64,000 bases of DNA from PLanc-01 sp035342095 (GTDB lineage: Bacteria > Planctomycetota > Phycisphaerae > Sedimentisphaerales > Anaerobacaceae). Where the stretch lies: NCBI GenBank assembly GCA_035342095.1, contig DAOQWL010000015.1:17625-81624 (forward strand), written 5' to 3'. Below, in pieces: positions 28,077 to 36,892 of the stretch (the stretch's first letter is position 1; every line of letters starts with the position of its first letter). The position numbers and the translations under genes are program-made. The notes beneath the pieces were generated by a model, which worked only from the letters and a program-made list of their open reading frames with translations, searched no databases and was not told the origin of the DNA.

Positions 28077-28676
28077 CTACCCCTGATTGCAGGGGTTGCC
28101 GTCCCCCTGGATCTGGGCGATGTTCGAGTTTCTCGCGTCCATGACGATCTGCGGGGCATGGTTTCTCGGCTGTCCCAAAGGCAGTGCGGCGAACAGTTCC
28201 TTCAACAGCGGAGTCAGTTCCGCCAACTCGTCGGGATGGTGCGCGAATCGCGTTCGCAGATCATTCTCCAGGTTCGTTGCTGCCTCGGCCAGCTCGTTTC
28301 CTGGCGAGGTGCCCTGAACGGCTTTCTCGTAGTCCGCCAGGGCCGTCGTCAGGCGGGGCCTATCCTTGAACATGCCTCGCAGGCGCTCCCAGACCGCCTT
28401 CGCCTGGGTCTCGATCTTGGCGAGACCCTGTTTGCCAAGCTCTTTCAGCGCCCCTTCGGTCATCTGGCGAAGTGCATACGGCGCCGCCGTGTTGAGGATA
28501 AACGCAGCGGCCCCCTGGGCCGACGACAAATCCATTGCATCCATATGTCCTGTACCTCCGGACTCTGTCACCACGATGTTCTGAGTCTCCACGATGTTGA
28601 TCATAATATTGAACGATTCCTGCTGGCCCAGCCGTGGCAGAAGCTCGATAAGACGCTGGATCTCACTGGGGCCCAT
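28077..28676 (-). CDS. Small partner protein of STAND NTPase (unknown function)
   Basis: A 199-residue soluble protein, mostly helical, with no recognised enzymatic motif. It starts inside the last 14 bases of the STAND gene, so the two are translationally coupled. Its C-terminal tail (residues 188-194, QIQGDGN) repeats a short motif found at residues 15-21 of the STAND protein (QIAGDGN). That sharing suggests interaction or a common tag, as in effector-associated modules of conflict systems; this is inference. A possible membrane-interacting helix lies around residues 55-70 (AAAFILNTAAPYALRQM). It could be an effector, an adaptor or an inhibitor. Confidence 0.75.
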   Translation of the reverse strand: MGPSEIQRLIELLPRLGQQESFNIMINIVETQNIVVTESGGTGHMDAMDLSSAQGAAAFILNTAAPYALRQMTEGALKELGKQGLAKIETQAKAVWERLRGMFKDRPRLTTALADYEKAVQGTSPGNELAEAATNLENDLRTRFAHHPDELAELTPLLKELFAALPLGQPRNHAPQIVMDARNSNIAQIQGDGNPCNQG

Positions 28677-30986
28677 CGGTTGCCTTCCCTGGGATTCCAG
28701 CGTCCCCGATTACCAACGTGATCAGTTCGACATCCTCTGCGGACGCCTCGACTCCCTTCTCTTCTTTCATGAGCGATAGAAAACCGCCAACCAACGCACC
28801 GACGAGCGGGCGGAACGCCTCCGGATAGCGTTTCGCGAATGGTCCAACCATGCGGATTGCGCTTCGGAGACAATCCACCGCCTCTTGGGGGCGGTCCATC
28901 GCCCGGTAGCACAAATGGAGCATTCCGAGGGACCTTGCCAGATCCGGCAGGAAGGCATCGGGCCGCGCAGCCGCCAGCTTCTCTCGGATCTCCACCGCGC
29001 GTTGTCCGGCGGCCAACGCCTCCTCGCGACGTCCCAACTCGCTCAGCAGGGTCGCCAGATTGTTCAGAGACATCGCCAGATACGGCAGGAAGGCATCGGG
29101 CCGCGCAGCCGCCAGCTTCTCTCGGATCTCCACCGCGCGTTGTCCGGCGGCCAACGCCTCCTCGCGACGTCCCAACTCGCTCAGCAGGGTCGCCAGATTG
29201 TTCAGAGACATCGCCAGATACGGCAGGAAGGCATCGGGCCGCGCNNNNNNNNNNNNNNNNNNNNNNNNNNNNNNNNNNNNNNNNNNNNNNNNNNNNNNNN
29301 NNNNNNNNNNNNNNNNNNNNNNNNNNNNNNNNNNNNNNNNNNNNACGCCTCCTCGCGACGTCCCAACTCGCTCAGCAGGGTCGCCAGATTGTTCAGAGAG
29401 GTCGCCAGATCCGGCAGGAAGGCATCGGGCCGCGCAGCCGCCAGCTTCTTGTGGACCCCCAAAAGCGTCTGGTACAAATCGAGCGCCTTGGGCGCCAATG
29501 CGATGGACTGTTCCGGCAATGCATTGGCCAGGCGGAGGAGGAATGAGAAATCATCGTTCTGCTGAGCGGCAGCAACCAATCCATCGAACCACACGAGGGA
29601 CTGGAGGATTGGCGTTTGGGTCGCGGGATTCATGATGACTTCGTAGGCTCCGCAATGGTCCTGCCAGAGACGGATGAGAAAGGCCTCCGGCGTGTCACCA
29701 CTGCTCTGGTCTGCAACGCCGATCACGCAGACCTCGTACAGAAGCTCGGCGATCTGGGCATCGGACAGATGCCATTGCGCGTCACAGGTCAGGCCGTGGT
29801 AGACAAAGGCCTCGCCGATGATGTCCGGTTCGAGCCGGCCGATAGCCGTATCCTCTGCGCCCGGGAGGAAGGCCGCCGTCTGGGAGGCCAGACCCACCGC
29901 GCCGTCGGGATACTCCCTGCCGGCAAGGGCGAGGACCTTCTGTGCAAGGGCCACCGCATGATCACGCCCAAGTCCTCGGGCCACCGTGGAGCAGGCGGCG
30001 AGGTAGACCGGCAAAGCCGACCTTCTGCCCAGTCCGGCGTTCGAGTCGTCTCTCATGCGGCTGATCTCCCTGGCGGCACGGTGCTGAGCCAGATCGGAGC
30101 GGGACATCGCCAAGACGCAAGGCAGGCCGACCTCGACCGCGGTCGCAGCGGCCATGATGACGTGCAGCGGGTTCGACCACCTGTCCTGAGCCAGTTGCTC
30201 GTCGAACTGTGGATTGTCCTGCGCCAGAACGAAGGACTTGCCCTCCAGCTCGGCGAACTGCTTGCCCATCTGCTCGAAGATCGCCCGACGGTCCCTCACG
30301 GAATCCAGGGGCTCCAGGGGAATGGGATTAGAGGGTGTGAAGTAGCCGGCCAGGCCGACATCGCTGTCCGATCGATACTCCTGCAACTCCCGCAGCCAGC
30401 CGGTCTCGACCGAGGCTTCCCGATCCAGCAGAAGCACCCGGATCGGCGAAGATCCCTCCGAGAACCGCAGGCTCAGAAACCGAAGCCACTCTCGAAGGAC
30501 CTGACGCAGTGAAGACGCATAATCCACGACGACCAGGACGGGATTGGCAAGCCTGAAGGCGGTCTCCTTCGGCAGGGCCAGTTCGGGCGCCTCGCGCAGG
30601 AACCCGGCGCACCATTGGCCCGCCGGCACGCGGGTCCCTGCCTTGGCCGTATTCGCACCGACGGCGTCGATCAACTCCAGAGCAAAGCGGGTCTTTCCGG
30701 CGCCGCCCGCCCCCGTGAGCACGCGGATGGCAAACGGCTCACCCGACCGCAGCCAGCCCACGAACTGGTCGCGAAGCGCGTGACGCCCGACGAAGGTGGT
30801 CGCACGCAGGTACGTGTTCAAGACTCTCAGAACCGGGCTCGGGAGTTTCCTGGCGTCCCTCGCTCGCATGGCAGGCAGTTCCAGCGTCAGAATCGAGCGC
30901 GCATTGTGCGTGATGGTGACGGAATTGCCATCGCCGGCGATCTGACAGACGACGGAATCGGATATCCTCTCGACGTTTTGTGCCAT
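28663..30986 (-). CDS. STAND P-loop NTPase with tandem near-identical TPR repeats (NLR-like), interrupted by assembly gap
   Basis: One gene spans the N run: the N-terminal half reads from 30986 to the gap and the C-terminal half from the gap to 28663. Residues 15-21 carry QIAGDGN. The NTPase begins near residue 60; Walker A is GAGGAGKT at 92-99 and Walker B VLVVVDYA at 150-157. From about residue 450 on are TPR repeats of the kinesin-light-chain type. The repeat unit is 46 residues with near-identical copies, and the last 90 residues diverge. The ATG has a GAGGA site. This is the architecture of bacterial NLR-like/antiphage STAND proteins. No effector domain is fused at the N-terminus; the overlapping partner gene may supply that function. 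Confidence 0.85.
28941..29447 (-). repeat. 138-bp tandem repeat array encoding TPRs
   Basis: Copies begin at 28941, 29079 and 29217, exactly 138 bp (46 codons) apart and nearly identical in DNA. At least one further copy lies beyond the gap (same register point at 29408). The array is a coding repeat of the STAND gene. Confidence 0.9.
29245..29344. other. Assembly gap of 100 N within TPR array
   Basis: Exactly 100 N. Repeat register points at 29217 and 29408 are 191 apart, which is neither a multiple of 138 nor of 3. The true gap would be 138n minus 91 bases (47, 185, 323 and so on), so the 100 is a placeholder and the copy number is unknown. Confidence 0.95.
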
Positions 30987-31040
30987 CCCAAGTCCTCACT
31001 TCCACCTATGCCGCACAAGACTGGGCCCACCGATCTATTC

Positions 31041-31069
31041 ATTATCCAGCATTGGCGGAGGCGTGCCAA
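31041..31069 (-). promoter_or_regulatory. Promoter of STAND operon
   Basis: Minus-strand TTGGCA and GATAAT with a 17-base spacer, about 55 bases upstream of the STAND start codon. Confidence 0.6.
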
Positions 31070-31135
31070 GAGAATTCCGCGGGCAGGACGCTCTGCACGA
31101 CGCAAGATGCCGGTTCCGACAGGTTCAGCACGAGG

Positions 31136-31164
31136 TTGGCGGACGGCATGTTTTGCCGTACAAT
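31136..31164 (+). promoter_or_regulatory. Promoter of AlkD-like gene
   Basis: TTGGCG and TACAAT with a 17-base spacer, 40 bases upstream of the start at 31205. It is divergent from the STAND promoter, with about 67 bases between the -35 boxes. Confidence 0.6.
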
Positions 31165-31204
31165 CGAGTCTGGGCAGACACGCTCCGACGTCGAGTGACA
31201 AACG

Positions 31205-31894
31205 ATGGGCACACAAGGTACGTACAAACAAGTCTTGATGAAGCTCAGATCGCTGGGCGATCCGAGGAACGTCGAGGGCATGGCTCGATATGGAATTCGC
31301 GTCACGAAGGCCTTCGGGGTTTCCGCTCCGAATCTCCGCGCATTGGCCAAAGAAATCGGTCGAGACCACGCTTTGGCTGCTGAGCTCTGGCGGACCGGGA
31401 TTCACGACGCCCGCTGCTTGGCCGCACTGATCGACGACCCCGTCCAAGTCACCGTGCAGCAGATGGAGCGATGGGTGAAGGACTTCGACTCCTGGGCAGT
31501 CTGCGATTGTGCCTGCGGGTGCCTCTTCGACAAGACCCCTCATGCGTGGGACAAGGCCATCGAGTGGACCGAGCGGCAGGAGGAATACGTCAAGCGAGCG
31601 GGATTCGTGCTCATGGCGACGCTGGCGGTACACGACAAGAAGACGCCCGACGAGAGGTTCGAGGCCTTCCTGCCTCTGATCGCCCAACACGCGACCGACG
31701 AACGCAACTTCGTCAAGAAGGCGGTCAACTGGGCCCTCCGTCAGATCGGCAAGCGCAGTCGGCGATTGAACTCACTGGCCGTGCAGACCGCGGAACGCAT
31801 CCGCCGGATCGACTCGAAATCCGCCCGCTGGATCGCCTCCGACGCCCTGCGGGAACTGACCAACGACAAAGTCCGCCAGCGGCTCAAGAGATAA
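31205..31894 (+). CDS. AlkD-like DNA alkylation repair protein
   Basis: A 229-residue all-helical protein of the AlkD/HEAT-repeat DNA glycosylase fold, which removes alkylated bases without flipping them. Visible features are GVSAPNLRALAKEIG near the N-terminus, the conserved W and D in FDSWAVCDCACG at about residues 96-107 and EYVKRAGFVLMA. The catalytic aspartate of AlkD lies in this type of motif, though exact placement needs an alignment. The ribosome site is weak. It is divergent from the STAND operon and convergent with the sialidase gene. Confidence 0.85.
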   Translation: MGTQGTYKQVLMKLRSLGDPRNVEGMARYGIRVTKAFGVSAPNLRALAKEIGRDHALAAELWRTGIHDARCLAALIDDPVQVTVQQMERWVKDFDSWAVCDCACGCLFDKTPHAWDKAIEWTERQEEYVKRAGFVLMATLAVHDKKTPDERFEAFLPLIAQHATDERNFVKKAVNWALRQIGKRSRRLNSLAVQTAERIRRIDSKSARWIASDALRELTNDKVRQRLKR

Positions 31895-31905
31895 GCCGCA
31901 TCGCA

Positions 31906-32952
31906 TCAGAACTTCGTCGGGTCCAGGATCACGTGCTTGATGCTCTTGCGGAGGTACGTGTAGGTGACGTGGACTCGACCATCCGACGCCTGAATGACCG
32001 CGGGATAGGAGTATTCGCCCGGCTGCGTCTCCAGGGCGAGCACAACGTCCCACTGCTTGCCATCGTTGGACACCGCGACGTTCAGGGGAGTGCGCCCTTT
32101 GGGCGTATTGTTGAAGACCAGCAATTGCCGACCGTCGCGCAGAGTGACCGCGTCGATCCCCGAGTTCGGGTTGGGCACGGATGTGAGCGTCATCTCGCTC
32201 CAAGTCCGGCCGGAATCCTGGGACCAGCTCTCTGCGATGAAGCCCTTGCCCCGGGTCCGACAGAGCATCTGGAGACGATTGCCTGGATAGGTCAGGATCG
32301 TCGGCTGGATCACGCCCATCTTCGCCGGGTCGTTCAGCGGGCCAACGACCTGCCAGTTCTCGAGGTCCTTCGTGATCTCGACGTGGACCCGCCAGCCGGC
32401 GTCCTCGCTGCTCGACGGGCACAGGATGGCGCCGTCGGCAAGCTGGATCGCCTTGTCCTTGATCGGTCCCATCACCTCCGGCGGCAACCGCCTGCGGTCC
32501 TTCCAGGTTCGCCCGTTGTCCTCGGAGACCACCATCTCCCCCCACCACTTGCTGGGCGTCGGGCCGACTTTGAAGAAGAGCACCAACGGCCCCTCGCGAG
32601 GCTGAAACAGCACAGGGTTCCAGCACGGAAAACGCACCTGCGGCGACATAACGCCATTGGCAACCTCGACGGGTCGGGACCACGCGCCGCCCTCCAAGCG
32701 GGATACCCAGATCCCGACGTCGTCCTCGCCCTCATCGGCCCCAGCGAACCACGCAGCCAGAATCTGCCCATCGCTGGTTTCCACGATGGTCGAAGCGTGA
32801 CAGCCCGGCGTGGGCGGGTTCTCCAGCAGGAAGATCAACTCGGCCTTGACGATTGCATCGTGTTGTGACGCCTGATCTGCCTGTGCCCCCATGACCTGAC
32901 ACCCACCCACAAGAACAACGATCAATCCCAGAACCACTCCACATCCTCTCAT
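31906..32952 (-). CDS. Sialidase/BNR-repeat lipoprotein
   Basis: A 348-residue six-bladed propeller of the sialidase/BNR type. Asp-box motifs SEDNGRTWKD and SQDSGRTWSE are visible. The early strand STIVETSDGQILAAWFAG is typical of the exo-sialidase-like group common in Phycisphaerae. A signal peptide ending VVLVGGC suggests a lipoprotein. The ATG at 32952 has a GAGG site; the frame is open much further upstream (to 33858), but that part overlaps the divergent promoter and activase gene. The substrate may be sialic acid or another glycan; the catalytic arginine triad was not verified. Confidence 0.82.
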   Translation of the reverse strand: MRGCGVVLGLIVVLVGGCQVMGAQADQASQHDAIVKAELIFLLENPPTPGCHASTIVETSDGQILAAWFAGADEGEDDVGIWVSRLEGGAWSRPVEVANGVMSPQVRFPCWNPVLFQPREGPLVLFFKVGPTPSKWWGEMVVSEDNGRTWKDRRRLPPEVMGPIKDKAIQLADGAILCPSSSEDAGWRVHVEITKDLENWQVVGPLNDPAKMGVIQPTILTYPGNRLQMLCRTRGKGFIAESWSQDSGRTWSEMTLTSVPNPNSGIDAVTLRDGRQLLVFNNTPKGRTPLNVAVSNDGKQWDVVLALETQPGEYSYPAVIQASDGRVHVTYTYLRKSIKHVILDPTKF

Positions 32953-33145
32953 CCTGCACCTCATGTCACCCAGACCGCAGCAAGTTTCAGTATCCATTGG
33001 CTTGGCACCAAGCCGTCGACTGCCCGCATTCTCTTCCAGAAACCTTACTGCGTAAAGACCTTCTCGCCCACGCTCCAGGACAACTGCACGTTCCCACCCC
33101 TCAGTCGCACTCACGTATCGTTGCCCCCTGCTGCACCTTGTCGTC

Positions 33146-33174
33146 TTGTATTGGAGCGGGATTTCCGCTATGCT
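33146..33174 (+). promoter_or_regulatory. Promoter of glycyl radical enzyme operon
   Basis: TTGTAT and TATGCT with a 17-base spacer, about 43 bases upstream of the activase start. Confidence 0.5.
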
Positions 33175-33216
33175 GGTTGTCGGGTAGGGAGTGCGGCTTC
33201 TTGCAGGCAAGGGTCC

Positions 33217-34188
33217 ATGACGAATACGAAAAAGCAGAATCCCGCGGCTGGTCGGGGCGTTTCGGGGCCGGATGGCAACGCAGGCGTCTGCGGCGATGTC
33301 TTCGACATCCGAAGGTATGCGATCCACGACGGGCCGGGGATTCGCACGACCGTGTTCTTCAAGGGCTGTCCGCTGCGATGCCGGTGGTGCCACAATCCCG
33401 AGAGCTGGAAGGCGGGTCCGGAACTGGGATTTCGACGCAGTCGGTGCATCAAGTGCCGACACTGCATGGAGGCATGTGAACCGAAGGCCATTTCGTTCAC
33501 GGAATCCGGGCCTGTCCTCGATCCGAGCACGTGTACCCTGTGTGGGCGGTGCGTTGCGGAATGCCCTACTGGAGCATGGGAAATCATTGGGCGAAAGGCC
33601 TCTGTCGCACAGGTGATGGCGGAAATCCGAAAGGACATCGTCTTCTACGACCAGTCGGGAGGCGGCGCGACCTTCTCGGGAGGCGAGCCGCTCATGCAGG
33701 CGGACTTCCTGGTCGCTCTGCTGGCGACCTGTCGGGCGGAAGGGATCCACACAGCCGTCGATACGACGTGTTACGCATCGCCTGAGACGCTGCGTCGCGT
33801 CGCGGAACTGACGGACCTGTTCCTTTGCGACATTAAGCACATGAACAGCGAACTGCACAGGGAGCAGACAGGTATATGCAACGAAAAGGTCCTGGCGAAC
33901 ATCCGGATGCTCGCTGAGGCCGGCAAGAGGATCTTCATTCGGGTCCCGATCGTGCCCGGCTTCAACAGCGACCGGACGAACATCGAGCAGACGGCACAGT
34001 TCATACAGTCGCTACAAGCCGTCCGCAGGGTGGACGTCCTGCCATACAATCGCGGCGGCATGGAGAAGGCGGTGCGCCTCAACGGCGGGATCGATTTGAT
34101 GGAGGCCCAGATCCCGGGCGATGGTACAATGACGGAAATCGCCGGGATCTTTCGAGGGTACGGATTCGAAGTCAAGATAGGTGGTTGA
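33217..34188 (+). CDS. Glycyl radical enzyme activase (radical SAM)
   Basis: A 323-residue activating enzyme that installs the glycyl radical on its partner. The radical SAM cluster motif is C51-x3-C55-x2-C58 in GCPLRCRWCHNP. Two extra 4Fe-4S ferredoxin motifs lie between: C77/C80/C83/C87 and C106/C109/C112/C116. The family signature FSGGEPL is present. This two-ferredoxin layout is typical of activases of dehydratase-type glycyl radical enzymes. The partner gene starts five bases downstream. The ATG at 33217 is preferred over the longer open frame. Confidence 0.93.
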   Translation: MTNTKKQNPAAGRGVSGPDGNAGVCGDVFDIRRYAIHDGPGIRTTVFFKGCPLRCRWCHNPESWKAGPELGFRRSRCIKCRHCMEACEPKAISFTESGPVLDPSTCTLCGRCVAECPTGAWEIIGRKASVAQVMAEIRKDIVFYDQSGGGATFSGGEPLMQADFLVALLATCRAEGIHTAVDTTCYASPETLRRVAELTDLFLCDIKHMNSELHREQTGICNEKVLANIRMLAEAGKRIFIRVPIVPGFNSDRTNIEQTAQFIQSLQAVRRVDVLPYNRGGMEKAVRLNGGIDLMEAQIPGDGTMTEIAGIFRGYGFEVKIGG

Positions 34189-34192
34189 AGGC

Positions 34193-36559
34193 ATGATGAA
34201 CGAACGAGTCGCGAGACTGCGCCAACAAAGTATCGACACCAAGCCCAGCATCTCCGCCGAGCGAGCGGAACTAATCACTGCGTTCTACCAGAGCGACATC
34301 CCCATGCGGGAGTCCGTGCCGGTCTGCAGGGCACTGGCCTTCAGGCACCTCATGGAGAACAAGACGATCTGCATCAACGAGGGGGAGCTGATCGTCGGCG
34401 AGAAAGGCCCGTCCCCGAAGGCGACGCCCACCTATCCCGAGCTGTGCTGTCACAGCCTGCAGGACCTGCAGATTCTGAACGACCGCGAGAAGACCGCGTT
34501 CTCCGTCTCGGAGGAAGTCCGGCGGGTGTACCGCGAAAAGATCATCCCCTTCTGGTCGGGCAAAACCATGCGGGACCGGATGTTCCGGGCCGTGGACGCC
34601 AGTTGGCTAGCGGCCTACGAGGCCGGGATGTTCACCGAGTTCATGGAGCAGCGGTCGCCCGGCCACACCGTCCTGGACAACAAGATCTACCGCAAGGGCA
34701 TGCTCGACTTCAAGCAGGACATCCAACGCATCCTGGACAGCCTGGACTACCTGAACGATCCGCAGTTCTACGCGAAACAGCAAGAACTCAAGGCCATGCT
34801 CATCTGCGCGGACGCTCTGATCCGGTTCGCCCAGCGCCACGCAGAGAAGGCTCGCGACCTGGCGGCGAAGGAATCCAATCCGCAGCGTAAGGCCGAGCTG
34901 GAGCGGATCGCCGACGTCTGTTCGCGCGTCCCGGCCCATGCCCCTCGCGACTTCTGGGAGGCACTCCAGTACTACTGGTTCGTCCACCTTGGCGTCACGA
35001 CCGAGATGAATCCGTGGGACTCCTTCTGCCCAGGCCGGCTCGACCAGCACCTGTACCCGTTCTACAGAAAAGGAGTGGAAGAGGGGACACTGACTCATGA
35101 GCAGGCGGAGGAACTGCTCCAGTGCTTCTGGGTCAAGTTCAACAACCAGCCGGCGCCGCCGAAAGTCGGAGTCACCGCTGCCGAGAGCGGCACATATACC
35201 GACTTCGCTCAAATCAACAGCGGCGGCATGAAAGAGGACGGTTCCGACGGCGTCAACGACGTGACCTATCTCGTGCTCGACGTGATCGAGCAGATGCGGT
35301 TGGTGCAGCCGAGCTCCTCGATCCAGGTGAGCAAGAAGAATCCCGACCGGTTCATCAAGCGAGCCGCGAAGATCATCCGCACGGGTTTCGGCCAGCCTTC
35401 GGTCTTCAACAGCGACCTGATCGTCCAGGAGCTAATCCGCATGGGCAAGTCCGTCGCCGACGCCCGCAACGGCGGCTCCAGCGGCTGCGTCGAGGTCGGC
35501 GCCTTCGGCAAGGAGGCCTACATCCTCACCGGCTACTTCAACCTGCCCAAGGTCCTGGAGCTGACGCTGAACAACGGCGTGGACCCCAGAACGGGCAAGC
35601 AGATCGGCCTGCAAACGGGCGACCCCGAGCAATTGGGTTCGTTTGAGCAGCTCTTCGAGGCCTTCCGCCGCCAGGTGAATCACCTGATCGACGTCAAGAT
35701 GAAGGGCAACAATATCATCGAGCGGCTCTACGCGACCTACATGCCCGCGCCCTTCCTGTCGATCCTGATCGACGACTGCGTCGCGACGGGCCGGGACTAC
35801 CACGATGGCGGACCCCGTTACAACACCAACTACATCCAGGGCGTCGGCGTCGGCACCATCACGGACGCCTTGGCCGCGATCAAGTTCCACGTCTTCGACA
35901 ACAAGACCGTCTCGATGCACGACCTGCTGGCGGCGCTGAAGGCCGATTTCAACGGCCATGAGACGCTCCGACAGACCCTCCTCCAGCGAACACCCAAATA
36001 CGGCAACGACGACGACTACGCCGACGAGATCATGCGATCGGTTTTCGAGACGTACTTCCAGGCGGTGGACGGCCGGCCCAACACCAAAGGCGGCAAGTAC
36101 CGCGTCAACCTGTTGCCGACTACGGTCCACGTCTACTTCGGGTCGGTCATGGGCGCGACGCCCGACGGCCGCAAGGCGGGTCTACCTTTGTCCGAGGGCA
36201 TCTCACCCGTCCAGGGCGCGGACCGCCAGGGTCCCACCGCGGTGCTGAAATCCGCGGCCAAGATGGACCACAGCCGGACCGGAGGCACCCTGCTGAACAT
36301 GAAGTTCACCCCCGCCCTCCTGGACGGCGACGACGGCCTCGACAACCTCACGCACCTGATCCGCTCCTATTTCCGTCTGGACGGCCACCACATCCAGTTC
36401 AACGTAGTGGACGCCGAGACGCTTCGCAGGGCCCAGGCCCGGCCGGAGGAGTATCAGAACCTGATCGTCCGCGTAGCAGGCTACAGCGACTACTTCGTCG
36501 ATCTGGGCGAGGCCCTCCAGAACGAGATCATCGCCCGCACCGAGCAGAGGGCGTTTTAG
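34193..36559 (+). CDS. hypD: Glycyl radical enzyme, probable trans-4-hydroxy-L-proline dehydratase
   Basis: A 788-residue glycyl radical enzyme. The active-site cysteine is C432 with E434 in SGCVEVG, and the glycyl radical is at G763 in RVAGYSDYF. D276, T643 and F150 also fall where, as I recall, C. difficile HypD has D278, T645 and F152 (its Cys434, Glu436 and Gly765 being likewise offset by two). That supports trans-4-hydroxy-L-proline dehydratase, which makes pyrroline-5-carboxylate. Other dehydratases share the C-x-E motif, so an alignment is needed. No proC is nearby. The ATG at 34193 has an AGGTGG site; GTG at 34181 is an alternative. Confidence 0.82.
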   Translation: MMNERVARLRQQSIDTKPSISAERAELITAFYQSDIPMRESVPVCRALAFRHLMENKTICINEGELIVGEKGPSPKATPTYPELCCHSLQDLQILNDREKTAFSVSEEVRRVYREKIIPFWSGKTMRDRMFRAVDASWLAAYEAGMFTEFMEQRSPGHTVLDNKIYRKGMLDFKQDIQRILDSLDYLNDPQFYAKQQELKAMLICADALIRFAQRHAEKARDLAAKESNPQRKAELERIADVCSRVPAHAPRDFWEALQYYWFVHLGVTTEMNPWDSFCPGRLDQHLYPFYRKGVEEGTLTHEQAEELLQCFWVKFNNQPAPPKVGVTAAESGTYTDFAQINSGGMKEDGSDGVNDVTYLVLDVIEQMRLVQPSSSIQVSKKNPDRFIKRAAKIIRTGFGQPSVFNSDLIVQELIRMGKSVADARNGGSSGCVEVGAFGKEAYILTGYFNLPKVLELTLNNGVDPRTGKQIGLQTGDPEQLGSFEQLFEAFRRQVNHLIDVKMKGNNIIERLYATYMPAPFLSILIDDCVATGRDYHDGGPRYNTNYIQGVGVGTITDALAAIKFHVFDNKTVSMHDLLAALKADFNGHETLRQTLLQRTPKYGNDDDYADEIMRSVFETYFQAVDGRPNTKGGKYRVNLLPTTVHVYFGSVMGATPDGRKAGLPLSEGISPVQGADRQGPTAVLKSAAKMDHSRTGGTLLNMKFTPALLDGDDGLDNLTHLIRSYFRLDGHHIQFNVVDAETLRRAQARPEEYQNLIVRVAGYSDYFVDLGEALQNEIIARTEQRAF

Positions 36560-36570
36560 CGGCGATTCCT

Positions 36571-36599
36571 TTGCATCCGCCAGAGAAACAAGGTATCAT
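36571..36599 (+). promoter_or_regulatory. Promoter of DUF4160 gene pair
   Basis: TTGCAT and TATCAT with a 17-base spacer, 45 bases upstream of the start codon at 36644. Confidence 0.6.
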
Positions 36600-36643
36600 C
36601 TTCTCAGCAGGCGACTGAGAGTCGGTTGCTGGGAAGGAGTTGT

Positions 36644-36892
36644 ATGCCTGTCATCTTGCGCGTCAAGGGATACAGGTTCTGGTTTTATGAAACCGATCTT
36701 GATGAACCCGCGCACGTGCATGTTGGCAAAGAAGACCAAGACGCAAAGTACTGGCTCGACCCTGTGACGGTGGCACAGGCGGGCAGATTCAGGCCTGTAG
36801 ACCTCCGCGAGATCGAACATATCATCAAGGACAACCTCGATTTCCTGTTGCGTGCGTGGGAAAAGGAGCAGAACAAACGTGCTCACGGTTAA
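36644..36892 (+). CDS. DUF4160 domain protein
   Basis: An 82-residue protein that is essentially one DUF4160 domain: MPVILRVKGYRFWFY, then DEPAHVHVGKE at about residues 21-31 and a C-terminal helix (REIEHIIKDNLDFLLRAW). DUF4160 proteins usually occur with a second small protein, often DUF2442, and are sometimes proposed to be toxin-antitoxin-like; the function is unproven. GGAAGGAG precedes the start. It overlaps the following small gene by 14 bases. Confidence 0.85.
   Translation: MPVILRVKGYRFWFYETDLDEPAHVHVGKEDQDAKYWLDPVTVAQAGRFRPVDLREIEHIIKDNLDFLLRAWEKEQNKRAHG

Noticed and set aside
28941..29447. Possible CRISPR-like direct repeats
   Set aside because: The unit is 138 bp with no spacers and encodes TPRs in frame; it is a coding repeat.
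33000..33858. N-terminal extension of the sialidase gene
   Set aside because: It would overlap the activase gene antisense; the signal peptide and ribosome site place the start at 32952.
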